Source of the DNA: UBA8337 sp965662725
GTDB lineage: Bacteria > Pseudomonadota > Alphaproteobacteria > RS24
Direction: 5' to 3'
DNA: 10,801 nt
NCBI GenBank assembly: GCA_965662725.1
Contig: CBFIIT010000046.1
Span: 1-10,801 of the forward strand
Part shown: piece after piece, positions 1-7,487 of the stretch
Layout of the letters: every line of letters begins with the position of its first letter
How positions within the stretch are numbered: the stretch's first letter is position 1
The notes under the pieces: model-generated
The model's input: the letters and a program-made list of their open reading frames with translations, nothing else
The model's database searches: none
What the model was told of the DNA's origin: nothing
Made by a program: the position numbers and the translations under genes

Positions 1-141
1 TGAATTAACGTCGAAAAGCGATGTGCCCGGCGTGCCGGTATTCAGTTCACCAAGACCATATTCTGATGTACTGAACTGAGCAAATGCTGCAAAGCTTGTG
101 GCTGAGCCAATAATTGCGGCAACTAATACTAACTTCTTCAC
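1..141 (-). CDS. Exported protein with N-terminal signal peptide (partial, C-terminus outside window)
   Basis: The minus strand opens with a GTG codon at 141-139 and stays open to the window edge (47 codons). The N-terminus is a textbook Sec signal: two lysines right after the start, a hydrophobic core (about residues 4-20, LVLVAAIIG then a small-residue stretch) and an AFA|Q signal peptidase I site after residue 21. The mature part seen (QFSTSEYGLGELNTGTPGTS and a few more residues) has no motif I recognise. The start is set by AGGAG at 151-155, nine bases upstream. The nearby ATG at 144-146 is ruled out because it hits TGA after one codon. A good promoter lies just upstream, so the gene probably has its own transcript even though it follows the pilin gene on the same strand. 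The product is a periplasmic, surface or secreted protein of unknown function. It may be linked to the pilin, but only position suggests that. Confidence 0.72.
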   Translation of the reverse strand, partial: MKKLVLVAAIIGSATSFAAFAQFSTSEYGLGELNTGTPGTSLFDVNS

Positions 142-150
142 GACATCAAA

Positions 151-155
151 CTCCT
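151..155 (-). promoter_or_regulatory. Shine-Dalgarno (AGGAG) that fixes a GTG start
   Basis: AGGAG on the minus strand lies nine bases upstream of the GTG at 141. No in-frame ATG exists nearby, so this site decides the start of the exported protein. Confidence 0.65.
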
Positions 156-163
156 ACAAAACA

Positions 164-191
164 ATTATATTAAATTCTAATTAACCGACAA
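164..191 (-). promoter_or_regulatory. Sigma70-type promoter for the exported protein
   Basis: On the minus strand a perfect TATAAT (-10, at 169-164) is preceded by TTGTCG (-35, at 191-186; four of six consensus bases) with a 16-base spacer. Transcription would begin near 157, leaving a leader of about 16 bases that still contains the AGGAG ribosome site. It occupies most of the 62-base gap between the pilin stop codon and the exported protein. The region is AT-rich, so a chance TATAAT is possible, but the spacing and position both fit. Confidence 0.55.
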
Positions 192-203
192 TTGTGGCGC
201 AAT

Positions 204-875
204 TTAGAATTGCGGCGTGTTTGGCGTTGGGCACTTTTCCGGATTGTCGGCCATGAAATTCTTTCTACACTGAGCGGGATCAGCATCGCTTGAACAATGA
301 TCGGTTACATCAGTTGTAACACAGTCATTCTGCGTGCCCGAACATGCGCAAGTATAGATCTTATAATTACTGGCCCCGACCAATGCAGCGGAGTCCGCAC
401 AGGCAACCATAACAGTGCCGCGCGGCACCGTCATTGTTGTGGCGCTGCCGGCTGTCGTTGGTTCTTTGAAGCCACAATTGTCCAGAAGACCTGTGGTGGT
501 TGTTTTCACAACACTTGGCCAATTGAGCGCAACATTTCCGTTAAAGCCGCGTGTGCAAATTGAAGAAACCGGGCTTTTACCCTCTTGCGTCACATTAATT
601 TCTGTCAAAATCGTTTCCACTTGCGATGCACAAGTCGACGCCGTTGTGACGCCATCATTAATGTCTGATGTGCCACCAAGGTTTTCCTGGATCGAGATAT
701 TGTCGATACGAATGGCTTTAGCCAATTGCTGTTGGTTGGCGACTGTGGCTTCATCTTGAACGGCGTCAATATAGCCTTGATAACCGACCACACCGACAGC
801 ACCCAAAATACCGATGATTGCTACAACGACCAGCAATTCAATAAGAGAGAAACCTGAATTCTTTTGAAACTTCAT
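204..875 (-). CDS. Type IV prepilin-like protein with Cys-rich C-terminal domain
   Basis: This 223-residue protein starts at ATG 875. It has a class III (prepilin peptidase) signal: a short basic leader ending in Gly8, then Phe9-Ser-Leu-Ile-Glu13, with the conserved Glu at +5 of the mature protein. The hydrophobic helix (about residues 9-30) anchors the subunit and packs it in the pilus core. The globular part contains ten cysteines (82, 107, 134, 159, 176, 178, 185, 194, 203, 215), six of them in the last 48 residues, pointing to a multiply disulfide-bonded tail. An in-frame TTG at 899 would add eight residues, but ATG 875 gives a normal-length leader; both starts have weak ribosome sites. 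It lies 35 bases behind the MBL hydrolase gene and may be read from that cluster. No pilus assembly gene is in view, so major pilin, minor pilin and type II secretion pseudopilin all remain possible. Confidence 0.85.
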   Translation of the reverse strand: MKFQKNSGFSLIELLVVVAIIGILGAVGVVGYQGYIDAVQDEATVANQQQLAKAIRIDNISIQENLGGTSDINDGVTTASTCASQVETILTEINVTQEGKSPVSSICTRGFNGNVALNWPSVVKTTTTGLLDNCGFKEPTTAGSATTMTVPRGTVMVACADSAALVGASNYKIYTCACSGTQNDCVTTDVTDHCSSDADPAQCRKNFMADNPEKCPTPNTPQF

Positions 876-910
876 TTTAACACCACACAACTTTTTCAAA
901 ACCTAACAAA

Positions 911-1708
911 TTACAAACCAAACTCCAACCCGTCATATGCCGGAATAACGTGACCTGGAAGCTCTCGCTTCAATTGCGCATAATCCAAATCAACGTGCAG
1001 ATTGGTCAAAATCGCTTTCTTCGGCTTCATTTTGTCAATGAATTCGAGCGTTTTATCAAGGTGAAAATGCGTCGGATGCGGTTTCCGACGTAACGCATCA
1101 ATAACCCAATAATCCAGTCCTTCAAGAGCGTTTAGGCTTTCATCCGGTATATCGCTTACATCACTCGAATAGGCGACATTGCCGACACGAAAGCCAAGTG
1201 AGTCGATGCGCCCGTGAATTTGCCTGAATGGTGTTGCCGAGATGGCACCGCCCTCACCTTCTATTGTGATGTCTTTATATGGCAGGCCGATACGATTATC
1301 TTTCAGAATGGCCGGATAAAGCGTTCCTTGCGTCTCGGCAAAGCAATAGCTGAAGCGGTCGGTTAGTGTTTGCGAGGTCGCCTCATCCATCCAAACTTCA
1401 ATACGCTTTTGCTTGGCATAGACCATAGCGCGCACATCATCTATGCCATGTGTTTGGTCTGCATGGTCATGCGTATATAAAATCGCATCAAGCCAAGTAA
1501 CACCTGCAGCAATCAATTGCGCGCGCATATCGGGCGATGTATCGACCAGAACATTGGTCTCTCCGCTCGGCCCGGTGCGCTTAATAAGGAAAGAACAACG
1601 GGTTCTGTTGTTCTTTGGATTGCTCGGGTCGCAATCCCCCCAATTGCCGTCCAATCGCGGCACGCCACCGGAAGAACCGCAGCCCAATATACGAAAAGTT
1701 AAACTCAT
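911..1708 (-). CDS. MBL-fold metal-dependent hydrolase, PhnP-like (COG1235 type)
   Basis: This 265-residue protein has the metallo-beta-lactamase fold. The N-terminal strand and glycine loop (GCGSSGGVPRL, 9-19) is followed by VDTSPDMR (55-62), the metal motif THDHADQTHG (79-88), a His in QIHGRIDS (His165), the bridging Asp in YSSDVSD (Asp183) and a late His in TNLHVD (His237). His80, His82, Asp84, His165, Asp183 and His237 are the likely ligands of a two-metal site. The fourth position of the HxHxDH motif is Gln85, not His. The family includes the PhnP phosphoribosyl cyclic phosphodiesterase, but no phosphonate (phn) genes are in view, so the substrate is open; a cyclic phosphodiester is a reasonable guess. 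There is no signal peptide, so it is cytoplasmic. Its ATG overlaps the TatD stop codon by one base (TGATG), a sign of translational coupling. Confidence 0.85.
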   Translation of the reverse strand: MSLTFRILGCGSSGGVPRLDGNWGDCDPSNPKNNRTRCSFLIKRTGPSGETNVLVDTSPDMRAQLIAAGVTWLDAILYTHDHADQTHGIDDVRAMVYAKQKRIEVWMDEATSQTLTDRFSYCFAETQGTLYPAILKDNRIGLPYKDITIEGEGGAISATPFRQIHGRIDSLGFRVGNVAYSSDVSDIPDESLNALEGLDYWVIDALRRKPHPTHFHLDKTLEFIDKMKPKKAILTNLHVDLDYAQLKRELPGHVIPAYDGLEFGL

Positions 1709-2493
1709 CAGCTCGTCGGCCGCTGCGCTTTGGTGAATAGATTAAAGAAATTTTGGGTGGTGATATCGGCTATTTCTGCTGCGCCAACACCTTTTATCTC
1801 AGCCAGCATGGCAGCCGTATCGGCAACAAAAGACGGTTCATTGCGCTTTCCACGATGCGGAACCGGCGCAAGAAAAGGCGCATCTGTTTCAACCAGCAAA
1901 CGCTCTAGCGGCACTGACTTAATCGTTTCGCGAAGCTCAGTGGCATTTTTAAACGTCGCTATGCCGCTTATCGAAATATAAAAGCCGATATCCAAAGCGC
2001 GTCGTGCCAAATCTGGACCGGCGGTAAAGCAATGAATGAGGCCGGGATATTCGCCCACCTTCATTTCATCTTCCAAAATATCCGCCGTGTCTTCATCAGC
2101 ATCACGCGCATGAACAATAAGCGGTAATTTGCTCTCACGGCAGGCTTCAATATGGGCGCGGAAATTGCGCTTTTGCGCATCGCGCGGGCTGTGTTCGTAA
2201 AAATAATCCAGTCCGGTTTCGCCAATACCGACAACTTTCTCATGCTCCGCCAAGGCGACCAATTGCGCGGCTGATGTTTCCGGCTCGCGCCCCGCTTCAT
2301 GCGGATGAATGCCGACTGAGCAAACCAATGCATCATTGGTCTCGGCCAGAGAAATGATTTTTTGCGCTTCGGTGATTTTGGTCGAAATGGTTACCATGAG
2401 ATCGACACCGGCCTGCTTGGCGCGGGTCAGCACGGCTTCACGGTCTTCGTCGAAGTCTTCAAAATCCAAATGGCAATGACTGTCTATAAGCAT
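1708..2493 (-). CDS. TatD-family metal-dependent hydrolase / deoxyribonuclease
   Basis: This is a TIM-barrel amidohydrolase-superfamily protein of 261 residues, the usual TatD length. Metal-site residues are all visible: His6 and His8 in IDSHCHLD, Glu92 in GIGETGLDYFY, His128 in IVHARDAD, His154 in LIHCFTAG and Asp204 in ETDAPFLAP, followed by the family signature PHRGKRNEP. TatD relatives are Mg-dependent 3'-5' exonucleases on single-stranded DNA or RNA and have been linked to oxidative damage repair; the exact role of this copy is inferred. I place the start at ATG 2493 because the HxH motif then begins at residue 6 and AGAGG sits seven bases upstream. An in-frame ATG at 2526 would overlap the SDR gene and add eleven residues that look unrelated to the family. 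It lies in a cluster downstream of the SDR and upstream of the MBL hydrolase. Confidence 0.9.
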   Translation of the reverse strand: MLIDSHCHLDFEDFDEDREAVLTRAKQAGVDLMVTISTKITEAQKIISLAETNDALVCSVGIHPHEAGREPETSAAQLVALAEHEKVVGIGETGLDYFYEHSPRDAQKRNFRAHIEACRESKLPLIVHARDADEDTADILEDEMKVGEYPGLIHCFTAGPDLARRALDIGFYISISGIATFKNATELRETIKSVPLERLLVETDAPFLAPVPHRGKRNEPSFVADTAAMLAEIKGVGAAEIADITTQNFFNLFTKAQRPTS

Positions 2494-2500
2494 TTCGCGG

Positions 2501-2505
2501 CCTCT
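2501..2505 (-). promoter_or_regulatory. Shine-Dalgarno (AGAGG) of the TatD gene, overlapping the SDR stop codon
   Basis: AGAGG on the minus strand is seven bases upstream of ATG 2493 and shares bases with the TAG stop of the SDR gene (2506-2504). It supports the shorter TatD start. Ribosomes ending the SDR would stop on top of this site, which favours coupled translation. Confidence 0.6.
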
Positions 2506-3253
2506 ATATATATTGACCGTCATCAACGGTGATGGAAGAGCCGGTCATGCCTTTGCCCTGTGGTCCGGCCAAAAGCAATAATGTGCCGTCCAAATCACTG
2601 GCTTCACCCAGCCGACGACGCGGAAAAGATTTAATCTGCTTTTTGCCGCCATCGGTTTCCCACCAAAAATCATTAATCTCGGTTTCGATATAGCCAGGGC
2701 AAATGGCATTGACGTTAATATTATGACGCGCCCACTCACGCGCCAGACTGCGCGTCATCATTATGATACCTGACTTTGACACACAATAGCTGGTATTGCC
2801 GGGTAAAACGCGATAGCCGCCAACAGACGCGATGTTGATGATACGCGCCGGATTATCGGCTGCGATATGATGGCGGGCAAAGGAAGCCGACATGAAATAT
2901 GGTGCTGTCAAATTTGTGTCGAGCACTTGCCGATAATCTTCCGGCGTGTTTTCCAGTGCCGGCTTAACAACATTCAGGCCGGCATTATTGACCAAAATAT
3001 CCGGCATTAAATCAGCATTTTGTAGGCTTTCATAAAAATGCGGGATGCCGTCAAGGTCGGTGACATCAAGCGATACTGCTTTCGCAATGCCGCCTTTAGC
3101 GGCAATATCAGCCTCGACTTGCTGTAATTTTTCTGCGCGTCGCGCGGTTATCACCACTTTTGCGCCGGCAGCAGCCAAAACATGGGCAAACCGAACGCCA
3201 AGACCGGAGCTTGCGCCGGTGACCAATGCTGTATGACCCGTTAAATCTGTCAT
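2504..3253 (-). CDS. Short-chain dehydrogenase/reductase (classical SDR)
   Basis: This 249-residue classical SDR has a Rossmann fold. The cofactor loop is TGASSGLG (12-19), the strand motif NNAG is at 89-92, and the catalytic set is Asn114, Ser143 (IASVGG), Tyr156 and Lys160 (YCVSK), followed by the PG motif at 186-187 that contacts the nicotinamide. The Arg pair at 38-39 (TARRAEKL) after the second strand fits NADP(H) preference, although this is an inference. The C-terminus (MTGSSITVDDGQ) matches the FabG-like branch. The reaction is reversible oxidation of an alcohol or reduction of a ketone; the substrate cannot be read from sequence, and a chain-extending FabG role is not implied because no fatty acid genes are nearby. 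The start has AAGAGG six bases upstream. It is the first gene of the minus-strand cluster leading into TatD and the MBL hydrolase. Confidence 0.9.
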   Translation of the reverse strand: MTDLTGHTALVTGASSGLGVRFAHVLAAAGAKVVITARRAEKLQQVEADIAAKGGIAKAVSLDVTDLDGIPHFYESLQNADLMPDILVNNAGLNVVKPALENTPEDYRQVLDTNLTAPYFMSASFARHHIAADNPARIINIASVGGYRVLPGNTSYCVSKSGIIMMTRSLAREWARHNINVNAICPGYIETEINDFWWETDGGKKQIKSFPRRRLGEASDLDGTLLLLAGPQGKGMTGSSITVDDGQYI

Positions 3254-3332
3254 TGCTTACCTCTTAATATTGGCGCGCACTTTGACAGAGTTCCCCAAAT
3301 TTTGCCACTATAAACAAAAGCAGGAGGCGCAA
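3254..3332. promoter_or_regulatory. Divergent intergenic region between SDR and FrnE-type genes
   Basis: This 79-base gap must hold promoters for both directions. On the plus strand a perfect TTGACA at 3282-3287 is followed by TATAAA at 3309-3314, but the 21-base spacer is too long for a standard sigma70 promoter. CACTAT at 3306-3311 gives an 18-base spacer with a poorer -10. On the minus strand only the AATATT near 3266-3271, just before the SDR ribosome site, resembles a -10, with no good -35. The exact start points are therefore uncertain. Confidence 0.4.
3322..3327 (+). promoter_or_regulatory. Shine-Dalgarno (AGGAGG) that fixes the FrnE-type start
   Basis: A perfect AGGAGG lies five bases upstream of ATG 3333. 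It favours this start over the in-frame TTG at 3270, which would add 21 residues translated from what looks like promoter DNA. Confidence 0.85.
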
Positions 3333-4001
3333 ATGAGCGAAGCTGAAAAATCTCAACTACCGGTGCTGCAATTGGACGTTATTTCCGATGTGGTTTGTCC
3401 TTGGTGTTTTATCGGCAAACGAAAACTTGACCAGGCGTTAAGCTCGCTTGAGGGGGTTCGTCTCAATCTCATGTGGCGGCCGTTTCAATTGGACCCGACA
3501 ACACCGCCTGAAGGTTATGACCGCAAACAACAAATGAAGAAGAAATTCGGTCCGGATGGCGGAAAGCAAATTCTGCAAAATGTGCTGGCGGCAGCCGAAG
3601 GCACCGGTATTAATTGGAATTTTGATAAAATCACGCGCACGCCCAATACGTTGAATGCGCATCGCCTGATACGCTGGGCGGCCAGCACCGGTCAGCAACA
3701 CCAAATCGCAGAAGCACTTTTTTGCGCCTATTTCGAACAAGGCAAAGATATCAGCGATGTTGCAGTTTTGCTGGAAATTGCGGGGCTGAATGGCATGGAT
3801 GTGGCGCTTTTGGCTGACTTATTTAACGGCGATAGCGATATTGAAGCGACCCGCAGTGATGATGCGGCAGCGCGCGAAATGGGTGTTCAGGGCGTTCCGG
3901 CTTTTCTGGCCGGTGGTAAGTTTTTGTTGATGGGCGCACAAGAGCCGGAATATCTGACTAAATTTTTAAGTAAAGCGCGGGATAAACTGGCGGTTCAGTA
4001 A
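3333..4001 (+). CDS. DsbA-family thiol-disulfide oxidoreductase, FrnE-like
   Basis: This 222-residue protein has a thioredoxin fold with a helical insertion, the layout of the FrnE/DsbA family (COG2761). The first strand LQLDVISD leads straight into the active site CPWC (22-25) followed by FIGKRKL. Near the C-terminus GVQGVPAF carries the cis-proline (about residue 189) that faces the CxxC in thioredoxin folds. There is no signal peptide, so unlike true DsbA it should act in the cytoplasm. Relatives are tied to redox handling of proteins or small thiol adducts; the substrate is unknown. The family also resembles 2-hydroxychromene-2-carboxylate isomerases, but the intact CxxC argues for redox chemistry. 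The gene is alone on the plus strand between divergent and convergent neighbours, and its TAA ends on the base before the mfd stop codon. Confidence 0.88.
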   Translation: MSEAEKSQLPVLQLDVISDVVCPWCFIGKRKLDQALSSLEGVRLNLMWRPFQLDPTTPPEGYDRKQQMKKKFGPDGGKQILQNVLAAAEGTGINWNFDKITRTPNTLNAHRLIRWAASTGQQHQIAEALFCAYFEQGKDISDVAVLLEIAGLNGMDVALLADLFNGDSDIEATRSDDAAAREMGVQGVPAFLAGGKFLLMGAQEPEYLTKFLSKARDKLAVQ

Positions 4002-7000
4002 TCAGGCGGCCAATTCAGCCAATCTACCTGCGACCTGTCCGGCAATACGTAAGCGATCATCGGCATCCTCTGCTTTCGCACGGAAAACAAGACTTTGATC
4101 AGGCCTAATTTTCACGCGTTCCTGATTTTCTGAAACATAAGCCAGCAGTTTTTCAGGTTGCGCAAAAATCTGATTTCGGAAGGAAACGGCGACCCCCTTC
4201 GGACCGGCGTCAATCTTCTCAATTCCGGCCGTCATACAATCGATTTTAATGCTCAAAATATCCAATAAATGCCTCACTTCTTCAGGCATTTTGCCAAATC
4301 TATCGACTATTTCGGCCGCGAAACCGTCAATATCAGCGCGGTCATTCAAGCCTGAGAGGCGGCGATAAAGCCCCATGCGCAAGTCCAAATCAGGCACGTA
4401 ATTTTCAGGAATTAGCACGGAAATACCGGCATTAATGGTCGGCGCCCAGCTTTCTTCGCTGGCTTGCCCCTGCCTCTCAGCCACCGCCTCTTCCAGCATT
4501 GTCTGATAAAGTTCGTAACCGACCTCTTTAATATGTCCCGATTGCTCTTCGCCAACCAAATTACCCGCGCCGCGCAAATCAAGATCATATGAGGCCAGAT
4601 TAAACCCTGCGCCCAGGCTGTCGAGCGACTGCATTACTTTAAGTCGTTTCTCAGCCATATCTGTTAGGCCATTGTTTTCATTATAAGTTAAATATGCATA
4701 CGCGCGGGTTTTAGAACGCCCGACACGCCCTCGCATTTGGTAAAGTTGAGCCAGCCCAAACATATCTGCACGGTGAATAATAATCGTATTGGCCGATGGA
4801 ATGTCCAAACCGCTTTCAATAATCGAGGTTGAAACGAGCGTATCATATTGCCCGTCATAAAAACTGCTCATGCGGCTTTCCAATTCGCTGCCGGGCATTT
4901 GTCCATGTGCCGTGACAAAGCGAATTTCAGGCACGTTTTCGGTTAAAAACTGCTCAATATCTGCCAAATCAGAGATGCGCGGCACGATGATAAAACTTTG
5001 ACCGGTGCGATATTTCTCGCGCAAAAGTGCTTCACGCAATCCGACCCTATCAAACGGCGTTACATAAGTGCGCACGGCCAAGCGGTCGACCGGCGGCGTC
5101 GCAATCAGTGATAAATCGCGAACACCCGTAAAGGCCATTTGCAGCGTTCGCGGTATCGGTGTCGCGGTTAAGGTCAGCATATGCACCTCGGCGCGCAATT
5201 GCTTTAATCGCTCTTTGTGATTCACACCAAAACGCTGCTCTTCATCAACCACGACAAGGCCCAAGCGCGAAAATCCAACGCTTTTGGACAGCAGCGCATG
5301 CGTGCCGATAACGATATCCACCTCGCCCGATTTTAGCCCCTCGCGGGTTTCATTGGCTGCCGATTGGCTGACCAAACGAGATAATTCACGAATTTTTATC
5401 GGCAGACCGGCAAACCTTTCCTGGAAGGTTTTTGCATGTTGGCGGGCCAGCAAAGTAGTCGGCGCAATCACCGCGACTTGCTTTACGGCCATCACGGCAA
5501 TAAAGGTGGCGCGCAAGCCGACTTCGGTTTTACCAAAGCCGACATCGCCGCAAATCAACCTATCCATTGGACGCCCACTTGATAAATCATCGACGACAGC
5601 CTCGATGGCATCCAGTTGGTCTTCGGTTTCCTCATAGGGGAAGCGCGCGGCAAACTCGTCATATATGCCGATATCGGGCATCATTATCTCGCCTTCACGC
5701 ATGGCTCTCTCGGCTGCCGTCTTAATCAATTCATCGGCAATCAGCTTAATTTTTTCTTTCAGCCTTGCTTTACGCATCTGCCAGGCGACACCGCCAATCT
5801 TATCAAGATTGACACTCATATCATCGCCGCCAAATCGGCTCAGCAATTCGATATTTTCGACCGGCAGAAACAGCCGCGAGTCGCCATGATAGACCAGCTT
5901 CAGGCAGTCATGCGGCGCACCGCCGACATCAATGGTTTGCAGCCCTTCAAAACGGCCAATACCATGCTCGACATGCACCACATGGTCACCGGGGCTCAGG
6001 CTGGACGCCTCGGTTAGAAAATTTTCTGCTTTTTTGCGGCCCGGACGCCGCACCATGCGATCGCCAAGAATATCCTGCTCGGTAAGCACCGATAGATTCT
6101 CGGCCGTAAAGCCGTTTTCCATACCGATAACAGCCAGTCTTGGCCCCTGCCCGACTTGCGGCGCTTGCCAGTTTTCTATTTGTTGCAAAGGCGGGGCACC
6201 ATGCTCGGTTAACAGCGTTTCCAAGCGCTCCAACGCGCCGCGGCTCGATGCACCGATTAAGACGCTGCGTCCGGCACTTTGCTCAGCCGCAATATGTGAC
6301 ACAGCAACGTCGAAAAGATTGATATCTTGCTGCTTGCGCTCGGCCGCAAAACTGCGTCCGGTTTTGCCGTTCAGATTTATCGCCGTGTCGCTTTCAGGGT
6401 GCTCAAACGCGCCTATGCTGCGCCATCGGGTCTCGCCCAATCTTTGCTGCCATTCGGCTTCCATAATATAAAGCGCTTCCGGCGGCAGCGGTTTAATCAC
6501 CCGCCGCCCGTCTTTTTCATTCAAATCCACCTGCATCGCTTCTTCGCGCGCTTGATGATAATCAACGATTTGTTCATAGCGTTCCGAAAGCGCGCTTTCG
6601 GTTTGCTCGTCGGCGACATACAGCGCACTACCGCAATGGTCAAAAAGCGTTTCCACCGCCTCGTGAAATAGCGGCAGCCAATGCTCCATGCCCTGATAAC
6701 GTGCACCATCACTAATCGCTGCGTAAAGCGGGTCTTCATCCAACACCGTGCCGAAAGCCTGCACATAACCGCGCCGGAACCGCAAAATTGCTGCCTCGTC
6801 AAGATGCACCTCACCGGCGGCTGTAAGGTTCAGTTCGCTTAACTGGCCAATCGTGCGTTGCGTTTCAGGCTCAAAAGGACGGATGCTCTCAAGCGTATCG
6901 CCAAATAAATCCAGCCGAACCGGATCGTCACTGCCTGGCGCAAATAAATCAATAATACCGCCGCGCACTGCATAATCGCCCGGCTCCATAACCGTTGAAC

Positions 7001-7463
7001 ATCGGCTATAGCCATTGCTGCTTAAAAAACCGGTCAGCGCGTCCACATCTACGCTATTGCCGGGTCGCAATGCCATTGACAATCCGGCCAGCATGGCACG
7101 GGCCGGCAATCGCTGTGAGGCCGCCGATATTGTGGTGATGATGATATGTGGTTGGCCGTCCAATAATGGCAATTGCGCCAGCGTCGCCATGCGTTCGGAC
7201 ATAATCGCCACTTGCGGCGATAAGCGGTCATAAGGCAGGCAATCCCAAGCCGGTAAATATAGCGTCGGTATATCGCCGGCAAAGAAAGCCAACATATCGC
7301 GCATGGCTGTAGCGGCTGAGGCGTCGCGGGCAATATAGACCAGTCGCCCGCCTTCAAGCCGCGCCATATCGGCCAGCACAAGCGGCTGATAACCGGCCGG
7401 TGCCCCGCCGACATTCAGTCGCCCTTGATGGGATATTAATTTTTCCGTCTGCGCTTTTTCCAC
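4002..7463 (-). CDS. mfd: Transcription-repair coupling factor Mfd
   Basis: This 1153-residue protein is full length for Mfd. It is an ATP-driven translocase that removes RNA polymerase stalled at DNA damage and recruits UvrA. Domains in order: UvrB-like N-terminal module (about 15-350), RNA polymerase-interaction (CarD-like) domain (about 488-545, PGDHVVHVEHGIGRFEG), then the RecG-like translocase with Walker A GDVGFGKT (639-646), DEEQ box (740-743), TATPIPRT (766-773) and a second RecA lobe ending in the QMRGRVGRS motif (909-917). A C-terminal TRCF domain (about 1010-1130) follows; in relatives it masks UvrA binding. The start codon is GTG at 7463, with AGGGG about six bases upstream. The gene lies 24 bases behind sdhE and is presumably read from the sdhE promoter. 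Its stop codon directly abuts that of the FrnE-type gene, so no separate terminator fits between them. Confidence 0.97.
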   Translation of the reverse strand: MEKAQTEKLISHQGRLNVGGAPAGYQPLVLADMARLEGGRLVYIARDASAATAMRDMLAFFAGDIPTLYLPAWDCLPYDRLSPQVAIMSERMATLAQLPLLDGQPHIIITTISAASQRLPARAMLAGLSMALRPGNSVDVDALTGFLSSNGYSRCSTVMEPGDYAVRGGIIDLFAPGSDDPVRLDLFGDTLESIRPFEPETQRTIGQLSELNLTAAGEVHLDEAAILRFRRGYVQAFGTVLDEDPLYAAISDGARYQGMEHWLPLFHEAVETLFDHCGSALYVADEQTESALSERYEQIVDYHQAREEAMQVDLNEKDGRRVIKPLPPEALYIMEAEWQQRLGETRWRSIGAFEHPESDTAINLNGKTGRSFAAERKQQDINLFDVAVSHIAAEQSAGRSVLIGASSRGALERLETLLTEHGAPPLQQIENWQAPQVGQGPRLAVIGMENGFTAENLSVLTEQDILGDRMVRRPGRKKAENFLTEASSLSPGDHVVHVEHGIGRFEGLQTIDVGGAPHDCLKLVYHGDSRLFLPVENIELLSRFGGDDMSVNLDKIGGVAWQMRKARLKEKIKLIADELIKTAAERAMREGEIMMPDIGIYDEFAARFPYEETEDQLDAIEAVVDDLSSGRPMDRLICGDVGFGKTEVGLRATFIAVMAVKQVAVIAPTTLLARQHAKTFQERFAGLPIKIRELSRLVSQSAANETREGLKSGEVDIVIGTHALLSKSVGFSRLGLVVVDEEQRFGVNHKERLKQLRAEVHMLTLTATPIPRTLQMAFTGVRDLSLIATPPVDRLAVRTYVTPFDRVGLREALLREKYRTGQSFIIVPRISDLADIEQFLTENVPEIRFVTAHGQMPGSELESRMSSFYDGQYDTLVSTSIIESGLDIPSANTIIIHRADMFGLAQLYQMRGRVGRSKTRAYAYLTYNENNGLTDMAEKRLKVMQSLDSLGAGFNLASYDLDLRGAGNLVGEEQSGHIKEVGYELYQTMLEEAVAERQGQASEESWAPTINAGISVLIPENYVPDLDLRMGLYRRLSGLNDRADIDGFAAEIVDRFGKMPEEVRHLLDILSIKIDCMTAGIEKIDAGPKGVAVSFRNQIFAQPEKLLAYVSENQERVKIRPDQSLVFRAKAEDADDRLRIAGQVAGRLAELAA

Positions 7464-7487
7464 GCCTGCCCCTATTGTTTTGGCAGT

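Noticed and set aside
190..204. Small inverted repeat (AATTG / CAATT) right after the pilin stop
   Set aside because: The stem is only five base pairs and no T-run follows on the minus strand, so it is not a credible intrinsic terminator. It also overlaps the predicted -35 of the next gene.
415..759. Plus-strand open frame opposite the pilin gene
   Set aside because: The minus strand encodes a clear prepilin across the same bases. The plus-strand frame has no ribosome site or motif.
2494..2526. ATG at 2526 as the TatD start
   Set aside because: It would overlap the SDR coding end and add eleven residues before the conserved DSHCHLD motif. ATG 2493 has AGAGG at good spacing and gives the normal family length.
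3270..3332. In-frame TTG at 3270 as an N-terminal extension of the FrnE-type protein
   Set aside because: ATG 3333 has a perfect AGGAGG five bases upstream, and the extension would be translated from promoter-like sequence including TTGACA.
5932..6471. Plus-strand open frame (179 codons) inside mfd
   Set aside because: It is antisense to the well-supported Mfd N-terminal region and shows no family features; its Ser/Arg/Cys-rich composition fits a shadow frame.
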